From: JBCCFK01 sp965262315
GTDB lineage: Bacteria > Actinomycetota > Acidimicrobiia > Acidimicrobiales > UBA8592
NCBI GenBank assembly: GCA_965262315.1
Contig: CBDHFJ010000087.1
Span: forward strand, 1 to 57,262
Direction of reading: 5' to 3'
Length of the DNA stretch: 57,262 nucleotides
Part shown: piece after piece, positions 35,708-44,380 of the stretch
How positions within the stretch are numbered: the stretch's first letter is position 1
Layout of the letters: the number at the start of each line of letters is the position of its first letter
The notes under the pieces: generated by a model
What the model saw: the letters and a program-made list of their open reading frames with translations, nothing else
The model's database searches: none
Told to the model about the DNA's origin: nothing
Made by a program: the position numbers and the translations under genes

Positions 35708-36853
35708 TCAGGAGCGGAAGAATCGACGATAGATGTCCGCCGCGCGCTCGAGTTCGGCGACGGTCACCCACTCGACCGCTTGATGGGCCTGGTCGATCGA
35801 CCCCGGCCCGAACACCATGACCTCCCGGGCCACGCCGTGGTACTCGAGGGCGTTGCTGCCGTAGTCGGCGGTCTGCGGTACCTCACCCGCGAGATCGCTG
35901 AACCCGGTGATCAGCGGCGAGTCGGGCTCGTTGTAGAAGGCCGAGAATCCCTCGCCGTACGGGGTGGAGACGTCCACCGCCAGCGGTGCCGCGGCATCCC
36001 GGACGATCGCGGCGAGCTGCTCGTACACCTCGTGCACATCCTCCTCGGGGGCGATGCGTCGACCGGCGTAGACGTTGCAGCAGTCGGGGATGATGTTGCG
36101 CGCCAATCCGCCTTCGATCATCGTGACCGACAGGGTGCCGACGCCCACTGGGGTGGCAGGCTCCTGTGTCCGGAGCCGCTCGTGCTCGGCGTCCAGCGCG
36201 GTGATGACCCGGGCGGCCGCCGTCACGGCGTTCTGCCCGAGGTCGGGCTTCGAGCTGTGCGCCGCATGACCGTGGATCACGATGTCCAGGCCGACGCCCC
36301 CCTTGTGGCCGTGGACCGGCGCACACGACGTGGGTTCGGCCACGATCAGCTGGTCGATCACCTGGCCGCGCTCACGCAGCCAGTCGGCGTACCGCTCTGC
36401 GCCCAGCAGCCCACCGATCTCCTCCGACACGGTGCCGACGACGTTCACGGTGGGCACCGGCCGCGCGCCTTCGGCGCGCAGCTCCTCGAGCACGTGCATC
36501 ACCACGGCCAGGGTGGCCTTGGTGTCGACCGAACCACGGCCCAGCACCCGGCCGTCCTCGATGGCGCCGTCGAACGGGTCGCGAGTCATGTGCTCCACGC
36601 CCACGGTGTCCATGTGGACGTCCACGGTCACCGCCCGCTCCGAGGTCCCCTCGAAGCGGGCATACACGTTGGCCCGGCCGTCGACCACCTCGTCGACGGT
36701 CACGTCGCCGCCGAGGGCATCCAACCGATCGGCGAGGTGGGCGCTGAGGGCCCGCTCGCCGTCGTCGCCGGACTTCGGCCCGGCCTGGAGCGGGTTCACA
36801 CTCGGGATGCGGACGAGCTCGGCCACGCGATCGGCGACGGTTGGAGGTGCCAT
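35708..36853 (-). CDS. M20-family metallopeptidase (ArgE/DapE-like)
   Basis: 381 residues with a di-zinc amidohydrolase core: VDVHMDTVGVEH, GRGSVDTKATLAVVMHVL, GTVSEEIGGLLGAERYA, a dimerisation lid (about 180-290, HGHAAHSSKPDLGQNA) and the C-terminal FGPGSIDQAHQAVEWV with its metal-binding His. It cleaves an amide in an N-acyl amino acid or small peptide; the exact substrate cannot be read from sequence. No arg or dap genes are near. ATG with TAGGGT 6 nt upstream. Confidence 0.9.
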   Translation of the reverse strand: MAPPTVADRVAELVRIPSVNPLQAGPKSGDDGERALSAHLADRLDALGGDVTVDEVVDGRANVYARFEGTSERAVTVDVHMDTVGVEHMTRDPFDGAIEDGRVLGRGSVDTKATLAVVMHVLEELRAEGARPVPTVNVVGTVSEEIGGLLGAERYADWLRERGQVIDQLIVAEPTSCAPVHGHKGGVGLDIVIHGHAAHSSKPDLGQNAVTAAARVITALDAEHERLRTQEPATPVGVGTLSVTMIEGGLARNIIPDCCNVYAGRRIAPEEDVHEVYEQLAAIVRDAAAPLAVDVSTPYGEGFSAFYNEPDSPLITGFSDLAGEVPQTADYGSNALEYHGVAREVMVFGPGSIDQAHQAVEWVTVAELERAADIYRRFFRS

Positions 36854-36859
36854 GGCTCG

Positions 36860-36865
36860 ACCCTA
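36860..36865 (-). promoter_or_regulatory. candidate leaderless -10 element of the M20 peptidase
   Basis: TAGGGT on the minus strand 6 nt before the ATG, with GTGACC 17 nt further upstream as a possible -35. Confidence 0.52.
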
Positions 36866-36998
36866 GTGCCGCGCTCCGACCCGGTCACCGGCGCACCGCG
36901 GGCGACTGCGACGAGTGACGTTGGTCCCTGGGCCATCGTCCCGCCACCGCGGATGCTCGGAGCGAGCACGAATGACGCAAGGGCACCAGGAGGCCACC

Positions 36999-37874
36999 AT
37001 GGGGGAACGAATCGTCGTCGGTGTGGACGGATCGGACAACGCCAAGCGAGCCCTCAGGTGGGCGGCCGGACATGCGCTCCGCCGGGGCGCCTCCCTCGAC
37101 GTGGTCTCGGCATGGCGGAGCCCGGCCGGATCGATGACCCCGATGGGCATGGCCTACGTGCCACCGCCACGAGCGGCGCTGCAGGAGGACGCCGAGCGGA
37201 CCCTCGAACGAACACTCGAGGAGTGTCGCGCCGACGTCGCGCTCGACGACCTCGAGCTGCGCTGCATCGTCGACGAACGCGAAGCCGCCAGCCTCCTGTG
37301 CGAGGTGGCAGAGGACGCCGAGCTCCTCGTGGTCGGCTCCCGCGGGCTCGGTGGGTTCAAGGGGCTGATCCTCGGCTCGGTCAGCGCCCGGTGTGCCAAC
37401 GCGTGCCCGTGTCCGGTGGCCATCGTCCCGGCGGATTGGGACGCAAGCGAAGCCGACCGCCACGGGGTCGTCTCGGTGGGCGTCGACGGGTCCGCGAACG
37501 CCGACGCCGCTGTCGAATGGGCCGACAAGTGGGCGCCCGAGGGGGCCGTCCTGCGGATCATCTCGGCATGGACGGTGCCTGCCCCCTACGACCGCACGAT
37601 CCCCGAGATCGACGAGATCCGCGTCGAGGACGCGGCCCGGGCGATCGCCGACCGTTCCGGAGCGCTCGTCATGCGGCACGAGGTCGTGGTGGAGCCGATC
37701 CGTCTCGATGCCCGCGTCGCCCTCGCGCAGGAGGCCGCCGGGGCCGACCTCATCGTCATCGGCGCCCGCGGCCACCGCGGCTTCGCTCGGATGCTCCTGG
37801 GATCGGTGGCGTCCTCGGTGGTGCACCACGTCGAAGCACCGACCGTGATCGTGCCGGCGCCGCACGACTCCTAG
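36999..37874 (+). CDS. tandem universal stress protein
   Basis: 291 residues holding two Usp domains (about 1-145 and 150-290). Each starts with the family strand (IVVGVDGSDNAKRALRWA; VVSVGVDGSANADAAVEWA). Each ends with an ATP-binding-type GxxG-x9-G(S/T) loop (VGSRGLGGFKGLILGSVS; IGARGHRGFARMLLGSVA). Both loops are intact, so nucleotide binding is likely. The ATG at 36999 is preceded by CAGGAGG, a strong ribosome-binding site, better than an ATG nine codons earlier. Related proteins respond to hypoxia or dormancy in actinobacteria. Confidence 0.92.
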   Translation: MGERIVVGVDGSDNAKRALRWAAGHALRRGASLDVVSAWRSPAGSMTPMGMAYVPPPRAALQEDAERTLERTLEECRADVALDDLELRCIVDEREAASLLCEVAEDAELLVVGSRGLGGFKGLILGSVSARCANACPCPVAIVPADWDASEADRHGVVSVGVDGSANADAAVEWADKWAPEGAVLRIISAWTVPAPYDRTIPEIDEIRVEDAARAIADRSGALVMRHEVVVEPIRLDARVALAQEAAGADLIVIGARGHRGFARMLLGSVASSVVHHVEAPTVIVPAPHDS

Positions 37875-37889
37875 GGTGAGGGCGGCCGG

Positions 37890-39227
37890 TCAGCGGCGGC
37901 CGGCGATGTACTCGTCGATGACCTGGTGGAACCAGGCGATGCGGGTCTCCTGCCCGGAGATGAAGGCACCCCGGTAGCCGCGCGACCGCACGCCGAGCTG
38001 CTGGCCGGTGGTGATGGCGACGTCCTGGTCGGGAATGATCCCCATGGGCTGGTCCCCGTAGTCGAAGATCAGGTGCTCGGACTCGGGGCCGTCGACCCGG
38101 ACGTTGGTGGAGGCACCGACCATGTCTCGCCCCGCCGGAGCGAAGGCGTAGTACCAGTGGTCGAACACGCACTGCGTGGGGTCGGTCGCGTGGGGACGCA
38201 TCCGCTGGAGCAGCACGCCGTCGGGCCCGAACGTGAGCGAGCAGTTGGGGAACAGGTTGTAGTGATGGGCGTCGGTCAGCTGGTCGTCGCGCAGGTTGTC
38301 GTAGTGGGTGTGTCCTCGCCCCGGCCCTTCCGCGCGCATCTGGGCCTGCATGGCCTGCCGGGCTTCGTAGGGTCGGTCGGTGAACTCGTCCGCATCGAGG
38401 CCCCAGATCTCGAGCCGCGTGGCCACGGCCTCGGGCAGCGGCGCATCGTCGCCGTAGAACGTTCGCGACGGGGTCGCCCCCTTCATCACCATCCGGTTGT
38501 GGCCCTCGACCGACATGTCGAAGGTGGTGTCGAGATAGCCGTCCTCGTGTGAGTCGCGGAGCTGCGGGTGCACGGTGGGCAGGTGGTACGACTCGCAGAA
38601 GTTGTCCTGCAGGACCTTCCAGTTGCACGGCACGCGCACCGTCATCGCGGTCATGCGCTGCCAGTCGTCGCACTCGTAGGCAGACCACTCGTCCCAGAGC
38701 GGACCGAGATAGTCGCGCAGGCTGGCGCAGTCGGGGTCCATGTTGATCCAGACGAAACCGGCGAAGGTCTCACACGCCACCTCGACCAAACGGAGGTGAT
38801 CGCAGGGGTTCTCGGGGAAGTCCTCGGGGTCCTGGGCCACGGTGAGTGAGCCGTCGGTGGCGTAGGTCCAGCCGTGGTACGGGCACACGAAGCTCTGCGT
38901 GGTGCCGTCGGCCGCGAACGTCAGCCGTGAGCCGCGGTGCTGGCACACGTTGTAGAACGCGCGGATCGAGTGGTCCTGTTGACGCACCATGATGATCGAC
39001 TCCGGGCCGACGTCCTCGACCTGGTACGAACCAGGCTCGGGCATGGCGTTGGCTCGCCCGAGCAGCAGCCACACGCGGGTCCACATGCCATCCCATTCGT
39101 CATGGGCGAAGTCGGTCGAGGTGTAACGGCTGCCGTCGAGGGTGTGGCGACCGACCTCCGGGTTCGCCCATGGCCGCGCCGGCCCGTGGTCGGTGGTGAC
39201 GGTGTCGATGGCCTCGTTGGTCGACAT
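37890..39227 (-). CDS. Rieske ring-hydroxylating oxygenase, alpha subunit
   Basis: 445 residues. The N-terminal Rieske domain binds 2Fe-2S through C95-x-H97 (CQHRG) and C115-x2-H118 (CPYHGW). The catalytic domain has DNFCESYHLPTVHP with mononuclear-iron ligands H215 and H220. Such enzymes insert oxygen into aromatic rings or carry out N- or O-demethylation, using an external ferredoxin or reductase. No reductase is adjacent; the one at 52777-54462 could serve. ATG with GAGGGGG upstream. It shares the C-terminal layout of the enzyme at 41436-42806. Confidence 0.92.
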   Translation of the reverse strand: MSTNEAIDTVTTDHGPARPWANPEVGRHTLDGSRYTSTDFAHDEWDGMWTRVWLLLGRANAMPEPGSYQVEDVGPESIIMVRQQDHSIRAFYNVCQHRGSRLTFAADGTTQSFVCPYHGWTYATDGSLTVAQDPEDFPENPCDHLRLVEVACETFAGFVWINMDPDCASLRDYLGPLWDEWSAYECDDWQRMTAMTVRVPCNWKVLQDNFCESYHLPTVHPQLRDSHEDGYLDTTFDMSVEGHNRMVMKGATPSRTFYGDDAPLPEAVATRLEIWGLDADEFTDRPYEARQAMQAQMRAEGPGRGHTHYDNLRDDQLTDAHHYNLFPNCSLTFGPDGVLLQRMRPHATDPTQCVFDHWYYAFAPAGRDMVGASTNVRVDGPESEHLIFDYGDQPMGIIPDQDVAITTGQQLGVRSRGYRGAFISGQETRIAWFHQVIDEYIAGRR

Positions 39228-39252
39228 GGCGGACCCCCTCGTCGTGGCCTCG

Positions 39253-39258
39253 ACGTTA
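39253..39258 (-). promoter_or_regulatory. candidate -10 of the Rieske gene at 37890-39227
   Basis: TAACGT on the minus strand, about 25 nt before the ATG, leaving a short leader with GAGGGGG as ribosome-binding site. Confidence 0.4.
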
Positions 39259-39287
39259 CTCCGATCGACCGCCTCGAACCGCACGAG

Positions 39288-39293
39288 TAGCCT
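39288..39293 (+). promoter_or_regulatory. candidate -10 of the PEP-swivel-domain gene
   Basis: TAGCCT, about 27 nt before the GTG at 39321; a GGGGGG ribosome-binding site lies between. Confidence 0.38.
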
Positions 39294-39320
39294 CGGCCCA
39301 CCGACAGACGGGGGGTCATC

Positions 39321-41063
39321 GTGTCGGCAGCCTGGTTCACCGACCATCCACCGAGCACGCGGTTCCCGCACTACACGCGGGCCAACGCGGGCGAAGTGTT
39401 GCCCACGCCGGCGAGCCCGCTCGGGCAGACGCTGGCCTTCGACGAGGCGATCCTGCCGGGTTTCCAGCTCGGGTCGATCCGCATGGGTTCCTACGAGGCC
39501 GAGGACTACCGTGACGGCGCCCCCGAGATGTGCGGGTTCTTCGGGGGGCACTTCTACATCAACCTGTCGTGCGTGCGGATGCAGGCCGTGCGCAACCCGG
39601 CGATCACCGTCGACCAGTTGGACACCGCGATCTTCGGCGCCCGCGACGACACCCCGCCGTACGAAGCGCACCCGCTCGACGACAAGCCGCATCTGCTCCC
39701 GATCGCCGAGGCCCACCAGGCCTTCGTGGTGACGGCGACGGCGTGGCCCGAACTGCTCGAGGAGAAGGAGCGAGCCGCAGCGATGCGGGCGAACCGCCCG
39801 GACCTGGGCGCGCTGACCGACGACCAGCTGCTCGCCCACATCCGGGCGCTCGTCCCCGTCATGCTCGAGCTGGCCGAGAACCAGATGATCGCCGCGGGGT
39901 CGAGCGGCATCGCTCCGGGGATGCTCGCCGGTGTCGCCGAGGCGATCGGCGATCCGACCCTGCCGATGAAGGTGCTGTCGGGTCTGGGCGACGTCGACTC
40001 GGCCGCGCCGTCGTTCGAGCTGTGGGAGATGTCGCGGTTCGTGCGCGACTCGGGTGACCTGACAGCGGCGTTCGACGCCGGGGTCGACGCGGTGATGAAC
40101 GTGCTCGCCGACCCGGTGAGCGACGACGCCCGGGCGTTCAAGGCCGCCATGGACGCGTTCCTGTACGAGTTCGGCTCACGCGGCCCGAACGAGTGGGAGC
40201 TGAGCGCACACACCTGGGAGACGGATCCACGCCTGGCGCTGGTCGCCATCGATCGCGCCCGGCTCCAGCCCGACGACAAGTCACCCGACGACGGCCAGGC
40301 GGCGATGGCCGCAGCCCGCGATGCGGCGGTCGCCGAGGCTCGCCAGAAGCTGGCAGACCTCGGCGACGACGAGATGGCGGGCATGTTCGAGGCGGCCCTG
40401 GTCGGTGGGCTGATGATGGTCTACCGCGAGCGGGCGAAGACGACCTTGGTGCGCGTCCTGCACGAGGTGCGGATGGCGGCGCGCGAGCTCGGTCGCCGCC
40501 ACGCCGATGCCGGCGACCTCGCCGACCAGAACCACGTGTTCATGCTGACCTCGGCGGAGCTCGACGACTTCGTCGCCGACCCCGCGGCGCAGCGGGACCG
40601 CCTGGCGGTCCGGGCTGCGGACTGGGCTGCGTTGTGGGAGCTGGAGCCTCCGTTCTTCATCAGAGACGGCGAGATCCCGCCGCTGGACACGTGGCCGGGG
40701 AAGGGCCACTCCGGTGCCGCAGTGGCATCGGTCGGAGACATCCTGACGGGCATCCCCGGCAGTCCGGGAACGGTCACGGGTCGGGCGCGGCTGGTCACCG
40801 ATCCGTCGGACCCGCCCGACCTCGAGCCCGGCGACATCATGGTGGCGCCGCTCACCGACCCGGCCTGGACCCCGCTGTTCCTCGCCGTCGACGGCGTGGT
40901 GGTCAACGTGGGCGGCCAGATCAGCCACGCGGTCATTGTCAGCCGCGAGCTGGGGCTCCCCTGTGTGGTGTCGGTGGCAGACGCCTCCGAACGCATCCCG
41001 GACGGCGCCACGATCCAGCTCGACGGGGCCACGGGCGAGGTTCGGATCGTCGCCCTGCCCTGA
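39321..41063 (+). CDS. PEP-utilizing-enzyme swivel-domain protein lacking ATP-grasp
   Basis: 580 residues. The last 90 or so form the phosphohistidine swivel domain of PEP synthase, PPDK and rifampicin phosphotransferase: GIPGSPGTVTGRARLV and GGQISHAVIVSRELGLPCV, with the phosphorylatable His in QISHA. The preceding part resembles the central region of rifampicin phosphotransferase (GGHFYINLSCVRMQAV). The N-terminal ATP-grasp domain that would phosphorylate the His is missing; residues 1-50 already match the middle region. A partner kinase subunit would be needed, as in phenylphosphate synthase. Divergent from a Rieske gene. GTG start after GGGGGG. Confidence 0.82.
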   Translation: MSAAWFTDHPPSTRFPHYTRANAGEVLPTPASPLGQTLAFDEAILPGFQLGSIRMGSYEAEDYRDGAPEMCGFFGGHFYINLSCVRMQAVRNPAITVDQLDTAIFGARDDTPPYEAHPLDDKPHLLPIAEAHQAFVVTATAWPELLEEKERAAAMRANRPDLGALTDDQLLAHIRALVPVMLELAENQMIAAGSSGIAPGMLAGVAEAIGDPTLPMKVLSGLGDVDSAAPSFELWEMSRFVRDSGDLTAAFDAGVDAVMNVLADPVSDDARAFKAAMDAFLYEFGSRGPNEWELSAHTWETDPRLALVAIDRARLQPDDKSPDDGQAAMAAARDAAVAEARQKLADLGDDEMAGMFEAALVGGLMMVYRERAKTTLVRVLHEVRMAARELGRRHADAGDLADQNHVFMLTSAELDDFVADPAAQRDRLAVRAADWAALWELEPPFFIRDGEIPPLDTWPGKGHSGAAVASVGDILTGIPGSPGTVTGRARLVTDPSDPPDLEPGDIMVAPLTDPAWTPLFLAVDGVVVNVGGQISHAVIVSRELGLPCVVSVADASERIPDGATIQLDGATGEVRIVALP

Positions 41064-41066
41064 GGG

Positions 41067-41390
41067 TCAGTCGATGACGAAGTCGAGGATGGCGTAGCGC
41101 TCGGCGTACTTGCTGACCGCCGGACCGACGGCTCGGTGGACGGGATCGTCCCGGTAGCGAAGCACGTCGTCCTCGGCGATGTCGAGGGTCATGCCCCAGT
41201 CCCATTCGGCGCTGTTCGAGCCGCCGTAGGGGTTCGGCTGGACACCCCAGCCAGAGACGTACCCCGACACGTAGGCGGCTTCCAGGCTCCACTGCGAGCG
41301 CCGGATGAACTCCGCCCGCTGCTCGTCGGTGGCGTCGTCGCGGAAGCGGACCAGGACGACGTGTCGGACGGTTCTCGGAGCCTCGGCCAT
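41067..41390 (-). CDS. Dabb-family (stress-responsive A/B barrel) protein
   Basis: 107 residues with the Dabb pattern: VRHVVLVRFRDDATDEQRAEF at the N-terminus, GMTLDIAEDDVLRYRDDPVHRA, ending in KYAERYAILDFVID. Dimeric alpha/beta barrels of this type act in aromatic-compound pathways or stress, often with oxygenases. The ATG at 41390 has TACTGT 6 nt upstream. It is convergent with the swivel-domain gene (3-nt gap) and divergent from a Rieske oxygenase, with overlapping promoters. Confidence 0.88.
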   Translation of the reverse strand: MAEAPRTVRHVVLVRFRDDATDEQRAEFIRRSQWSLEAAYVSGYVSGWGVQPNPYGGSNSAEWDWGMTLDIAEDDVLRYRDDPVHRAVGPAVSKYAERYAILDFVID

Positions 41391-41396
41391 GCAGCG

Positions 41397-41406
41397 ACAG
41401 TACTCT
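41397..41406. promoter_or_regulatory. overlapping divergent -10 elements, Dabb / Rieske
   Basis: TACTGT on the minus strand (41402-41397) serves the Dabb gene at leaderless spacing (6 nt). TACTCT on the plus strand (41401-41406) suits the Rieske gene at 41436, which has a GGGGGG ribosome-binding site. They share the two bases at 41401-41402, inside AGTACT. Confidence 0.5.
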
Positions 41407-41435
41407 CGACGTGACGCGACAGTTCCGGGGGGATC

Positions 41436-42806
41436 ATGTCCGACACCACGAAGGCCTCGCCGTCGCAGCCATCGCATCCGTTGGCGATGGACGGCAACGA
41501 CCCGTCGCTCCTGCGCGGCGACCCGATCGACGCCGAGCGCTACTTCAGCGCCGACTTCATGCAGCGCGAGTGGGATCACCTGTGGTCCCGGATCTGGCAC
41601 ATCGCGGGCCGGGTGAACCAACTCCAGGACGCCGGCGACTACGTCGTGCACCACTTCATGCACGAATCGGTGGTCGTCGTGCGCCAGACCGACGGCAGCC
41701 TGCGCGGCTTCTACAACACGTGCGCCCATCGGGCGCAGCGGCTGGTGTGGCACGACGGCTCCCAGGACTCGCTCACGTGCCCGTATCACGGCTGGATCTA
41801 CGGACTCGATGGTGTGCTGGTCGACCTCCCCGACCGCGACGACTTCCCGCAGGGTGATCCGTGCGGCGAGCTGAGCCTGGTCGAGGTGCGCGTGGACACG
41901 TGGGGAAGCCTCGTCTGGTACACGATGGACCCCGACGCGCCCGACCTCATCGACTACCTGCACCCGGTCCCGGAGCTCTACGCCAACCACCAGCTCGACC
42001 GCACCATCCGCGTGCGATGGATGCGCATCGCCCTCGACTGCAACTGGAAGTTCTCGTCGGACAACTTCAACGAGAGCTACCACACCAGAACCGTGCACCC
42101 GCAGGTCCCGCAGGTGATCGACCAGGACCACTTCACCTCGCGGTTCGAGATGTACCCGATGGGCCACGCCCGCATCGTGCAGCTCGGTCGCCCGTCACTG
42201 CGGGATCGGGTGCCAGATGGGCAGCATCACCGCTGGGACGACCACTTGCGCGACTGGGGCATCGACCCCGACGCCTACCCCGACTACGAGACCAAGGCGG
42301 TCCAGGGCTGGCACGACCTCAAGGACGCGAAGCGCCGGCTGTGGCGCGAGCGCGGCCACCTCCACTACGAGCACCTGACCGACGAGGAGTTGACCGAGAG
42401 CCCGTTCCAGACGATCTTCCCGAACATCGCGATCTCACCGTCGGCGGACGGGTTCGGCGTGTACCGGTGGGAGCCCCACCCCACCGACCCGGAGAAGTGC
42501 TTCTTCGATCTGTGGACCATGGCGTATCCGGTCGAGGGTCAGCAGGAGTACGTGAAGCGGACCGGCCGCGTGCCGGTGAAGCTGGAGGAGGCCGAGTACG
42601 ACGAGCGACAGTACGACGACGGGCTCGGCGTACCCGACCTCGCCGACCAGGTCGTCTTCCAGGACTGGCAGCTGACCGCAGGCCAGCGCGCCGGCTGGCG
42701 CTCTCGCGGGTATCAGGAGCCGTACCTGGCCGCGCAGGAGACGCGGGTGCGCCGATTCCACGAGGTCCTCAACGACTACCTCGCAGGGCGACCACCGGGC
42801 CGATGA
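41436..42806 (+). CDS. Rieske ring-hydroxylating oxygenase, alpha subunit
   Basis: 456 residues. Rieske ligands are C96-x-H98 (CAHRAQ) and C115-x2-H118 (CPYHGW); the usual Gly after HR is Ala100. Catalytic ligands are H216 and H221 in DNFNESYHTRTVHP. The C-terminal half shares segments with the 37890-39227 enzyme (LHYEHLTDEELTES against THYDNLRDDQLTDA), so the two are paralogues. No reductase is adjacent. It is convergent with cdd (3-nt gap). Substrate unknown; nearby deaminases hint at a nitrogenous ring compound. Confidence 0.92.
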   Translation: MSDTTKASPSQPSHPLAMDGNDPSLLRGDPIDAERYFSADFMQREWDHLWSRIWHIAGRVNQLQDAGDYVVHHFMHESVVVVRQTDGSLRGFYNTCAHRAQRLVWHDGSQDSLTCPYHGWIYGLDGVLVDLPDRDDFPQGDPCGELSLVEVRVDTWGSLVWYTMDPDAPDLIDYLHPVPELYANHQLDRTIRVRWMRIALDCNWKFSSDNFNESYHTRTVHPQVPQVIDQDHFTSRFEMYPMGHARIVQLGRPSLRDRVPDGQHHRWDDHLRDWGIDPDAYPDYETKAVQGWHDLKDAKRRLWRERGHLHYEHLTDEELTESPFQTIFPNIAISPSADGFGVYRWEPHPTDPEKCFFDLWTMAYPVEGQQEYVKRTGRVPVKLEEAEYDERQYDDGLGVPDLADQVVFQDWQLTAGQRAGWRSRGYQEPYLAAQETRVRRFHEVLNDYLAGRPPGR

Positions 42807-42809
42807 CGG

Positions 42810-43223
42810 TCAGTCGGCCCCGGCCTCACTCGTCCGTTCGGCCAGCGTGACGGCGTCGAACGCGCCGGGCAACAGCACGTCGAGCGCCACCGGACCCGCA
42901 GGGCTGTCGACCAGCAGATCGGGTCCGCCGTGTTCGAGCAGCAACTGACGGCATCGACCGCACGGGGTCAAGTGGTTGCCGTGGCCGTCCACCGTGGCCA
43001 CCGCGACCAGCCGGGACAGCCCTCGCCGGTGCAGCTCCGACACCAAGCCGCACTCGGCACACAGCGTGAGGCCATAGCTGACGTTCTCGACGTTGCAGCC
43101 CGTGACGAGGTCGCCGTCCTCGGTCAGCCCCGCGGCCCCGACCCAGAGACCGCTGTAGGGCGCATAGGCCGTCTGCGCCGCGTCGGTCGCCGCTGCTCGC
43201 AGCTGATCCCAGTCGATGGTCAT
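42810..43223 (-). CDS. cdd: cytidine deaminase
   Basis: Deaminates cytidine and deoxycytidine to the uracil forms. 137 residues, the normal length of the homotetrameric type. Zinc ligands C55, C88 and C91 and the catalytic E57 are in LCAECG and PCGRCRQLL; CNVENVSYG binds the nucleoside. ATG at 43223 with GGAGG upstream. Divergent from add, which suggests joint control of nucleoside catabolism. Confidence 0.95.
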   Translation of the reverse strand: MTIDWDQLRAAATDAAQTAYAPYSGLWVGAAGLTEDGDLVTGCNVENVSYGLTLCAECGLVSELHRRGLSRLVAVATVDGHGNHLTPCGRCRQLLLEHGGPDLLVDSPAGPVALDVLLPGAFDAVTLAERTSEAGAD

Positions 43224-43251
43224 GGCGCGCCTCCGAGCCGTCGGATCGCCA

Positions 43252-43257
43252 AGCCTA
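43252..43257 (-). promoter_or_regulatory. candidate -10 of cdd
   Basis: TAGGCT on the minus strand about 28 nt before the ATG; TTGCAG lies 15 nt further upstream. Confidence 0.42.
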
Positions 43258-43302
43258 CGCCGCCGGCGCGTCCTGCAACCGGCGTGTTGCCGCTGTGTGA
43301 AC

Positions 43303-43315
43303 ATCTGTCGCAGAT
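43303..43315. promoter_or_regulatory. candidate operator between cdd and add
   Basis: ATCTG-TCG-CAGAT is a perfect 5-3-5 palindrome in the 140-bp divergent region, about 36 bp before the add -10. It could let one regulator control both deaminase genes. Confidence 0.42.
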
Positions 43316-43351
43316 CGCCCGGAGCGCTCCAGCCCGGCGACGGTCGCTGTC

Positions 43352-43357
43352 TAGGTT
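43352..43357 (+). promoter_or_regulatory. candidate leaderless -10 element of add
   Basis: TAGGTT, 6 nt before the add ATG. Confidence 0.5.
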
Positions 43358-43363
43358 CGGCTC

Positions 43364-44380
43364 ATGGCGAACGATGATCTCCTGCAACTGAAGGCCTCCC
43401 CGGACGCGCCGTTGCGGCTGCTGCCCAAGGTGGAGCTGCACTGTCATGTCGAGGGCACGGCGCGAGCCACCACCGTGGCCGAGCTCGCGGCCAAGCACGG
43501 GATCTCGATCGGCGTCGAGGAGCCCGAGGACCTCTACTCCTACGAGTCGCTCCCCGACTTCCTGGCAGCGTTCGGCACCGTGTGTTCGGTGTTCGTGGAC
43601 GCGAGCGATTTCCACCGCATGGCCTACGAGGCGGCGGAGGACGCGGCGAAGGCAGGTATCCGCTACCGCGAGATGTTCGTCTCGCCCGGCTTCCACCTCG
43701 ACCGCGGCATCCCATTCGACACCCTGTGGTCGGGCCTGGTCTCGGGCATCACCGATGGTGAGAGCGACCATGGCGTCCGCACGCGGCTGATCATCGACAT
43801 CGACAAGCCCAAGGGTCTGGGGCCGGCCATGGCAGTGTTGGAGGTGGCCAGGAACCTCGATCGCGACATCCTGCTCGGCATCGGTGGCGACAGCAACGAG
43901 ATCGGCGTCGATCACCATCAGTTCGCCGCGCTGGTGACCGAAGCGAAGCGCCTCGGTTTCAAGACCAGCTTCCACTGCGGCGAGGAGGGCCCGGCCGACA
44001 ACATCGCCACCATGGTCGAGGCGGGCATCGACAGGATCGACCACGGCACACGCCTGCTCGACCTGCCCGAGCTGGCGGCGCGCGTGGTGGACGAACAGAT
44101 CCCACTCACCAGCTGCCCGAGCTCCAATGTGGAGCTGAACATCGTGGACACCATCGCCGACCATCCGTTCATGGCTCAGCTCGACGCCGGGGCGCTGGCC
44201 ACCCTGAACAGCGACGACCCCGCCTTCTTCCGTTTCGACCTCGCCGACGAGTACGAACGGATCGCGACCGCGTTCGAGCTGGACTTCGATGCCATGGTGG
44301 CCATCCGAGACCGCGCCATCGACGCAGCCTGGATGGACGACGTGGACAAGACCGCGCTGCGACGAGAGTTCGCGTCCTGA
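43364..44380 (+). CDS. add: adenosine deaminase
   Basis: Converts adenosine to inosine. 338 residues with the amidohydrolase metal motif ELHCHVEG (H26, H28), TSFHCGEEG, RIDHGTRLL and LNSDDPAFF. All catalytic residues expected for ADA (zinc His, Glu, Asp) are present. The sequence falls within the ADA/ADA-like group, some members of which deaminate adenine or N6-methylated adenines, so the exact substrate should be left open. Followed without gap by an MFS transporter gene. Confidence 0.93.
   Translation: MANDDLLQLKASPDAPLRLLPKVELHCHVEGTARATTVAELAAKHGISIGVEEPEDLYSYESLPDFLAAFGTVCSVFVDASDFHRMAYEAAEDAAKAGIRYREMFVSPGFHLDRGIPFDTLWSGLVSGITDGESDHGVRTRLIIDIDKPKGLGPAMAVLEVARNLDRDILLGIGGDSNEIGVDHHQFAALVTEAKRLGFKTSFHCGEEGPADNIATMVEAGIDRIDHGTRLLDLPELAARVVDEQIPLTSCPSSNVELNIVDTIADHPFMAQLDAGALATLNSDDPAFFRFDLADEYERIATAFELDFDAMVAIRDRAIDAAWMDDVDKTALRREFAS

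Noticed and set aside
36854..36998. DosR box before the tandem Usp gene at 36999
   Set aside because: Only a 5-3-5 GGGCC-ATC-GTCCC is present; the known motif has a 4-nt centre, so the match is weak.
37890..39839. A 649-aa version of the first Rieske oxygenase starting far upstream
   Set aside because: The extension is out-of-frame sequence opposite the swivel-domain gene; ATG 39227 has a strong ribosome-binding site and the family N-terminus.
41436..42806. Loss of Rieske function in the second full-length Rieske oxygenase because CAHRAQ lacks the usual Gly
   Set aside because: Both Cys and both His ligands are present; an Ala after Arg is a tolerable variant.
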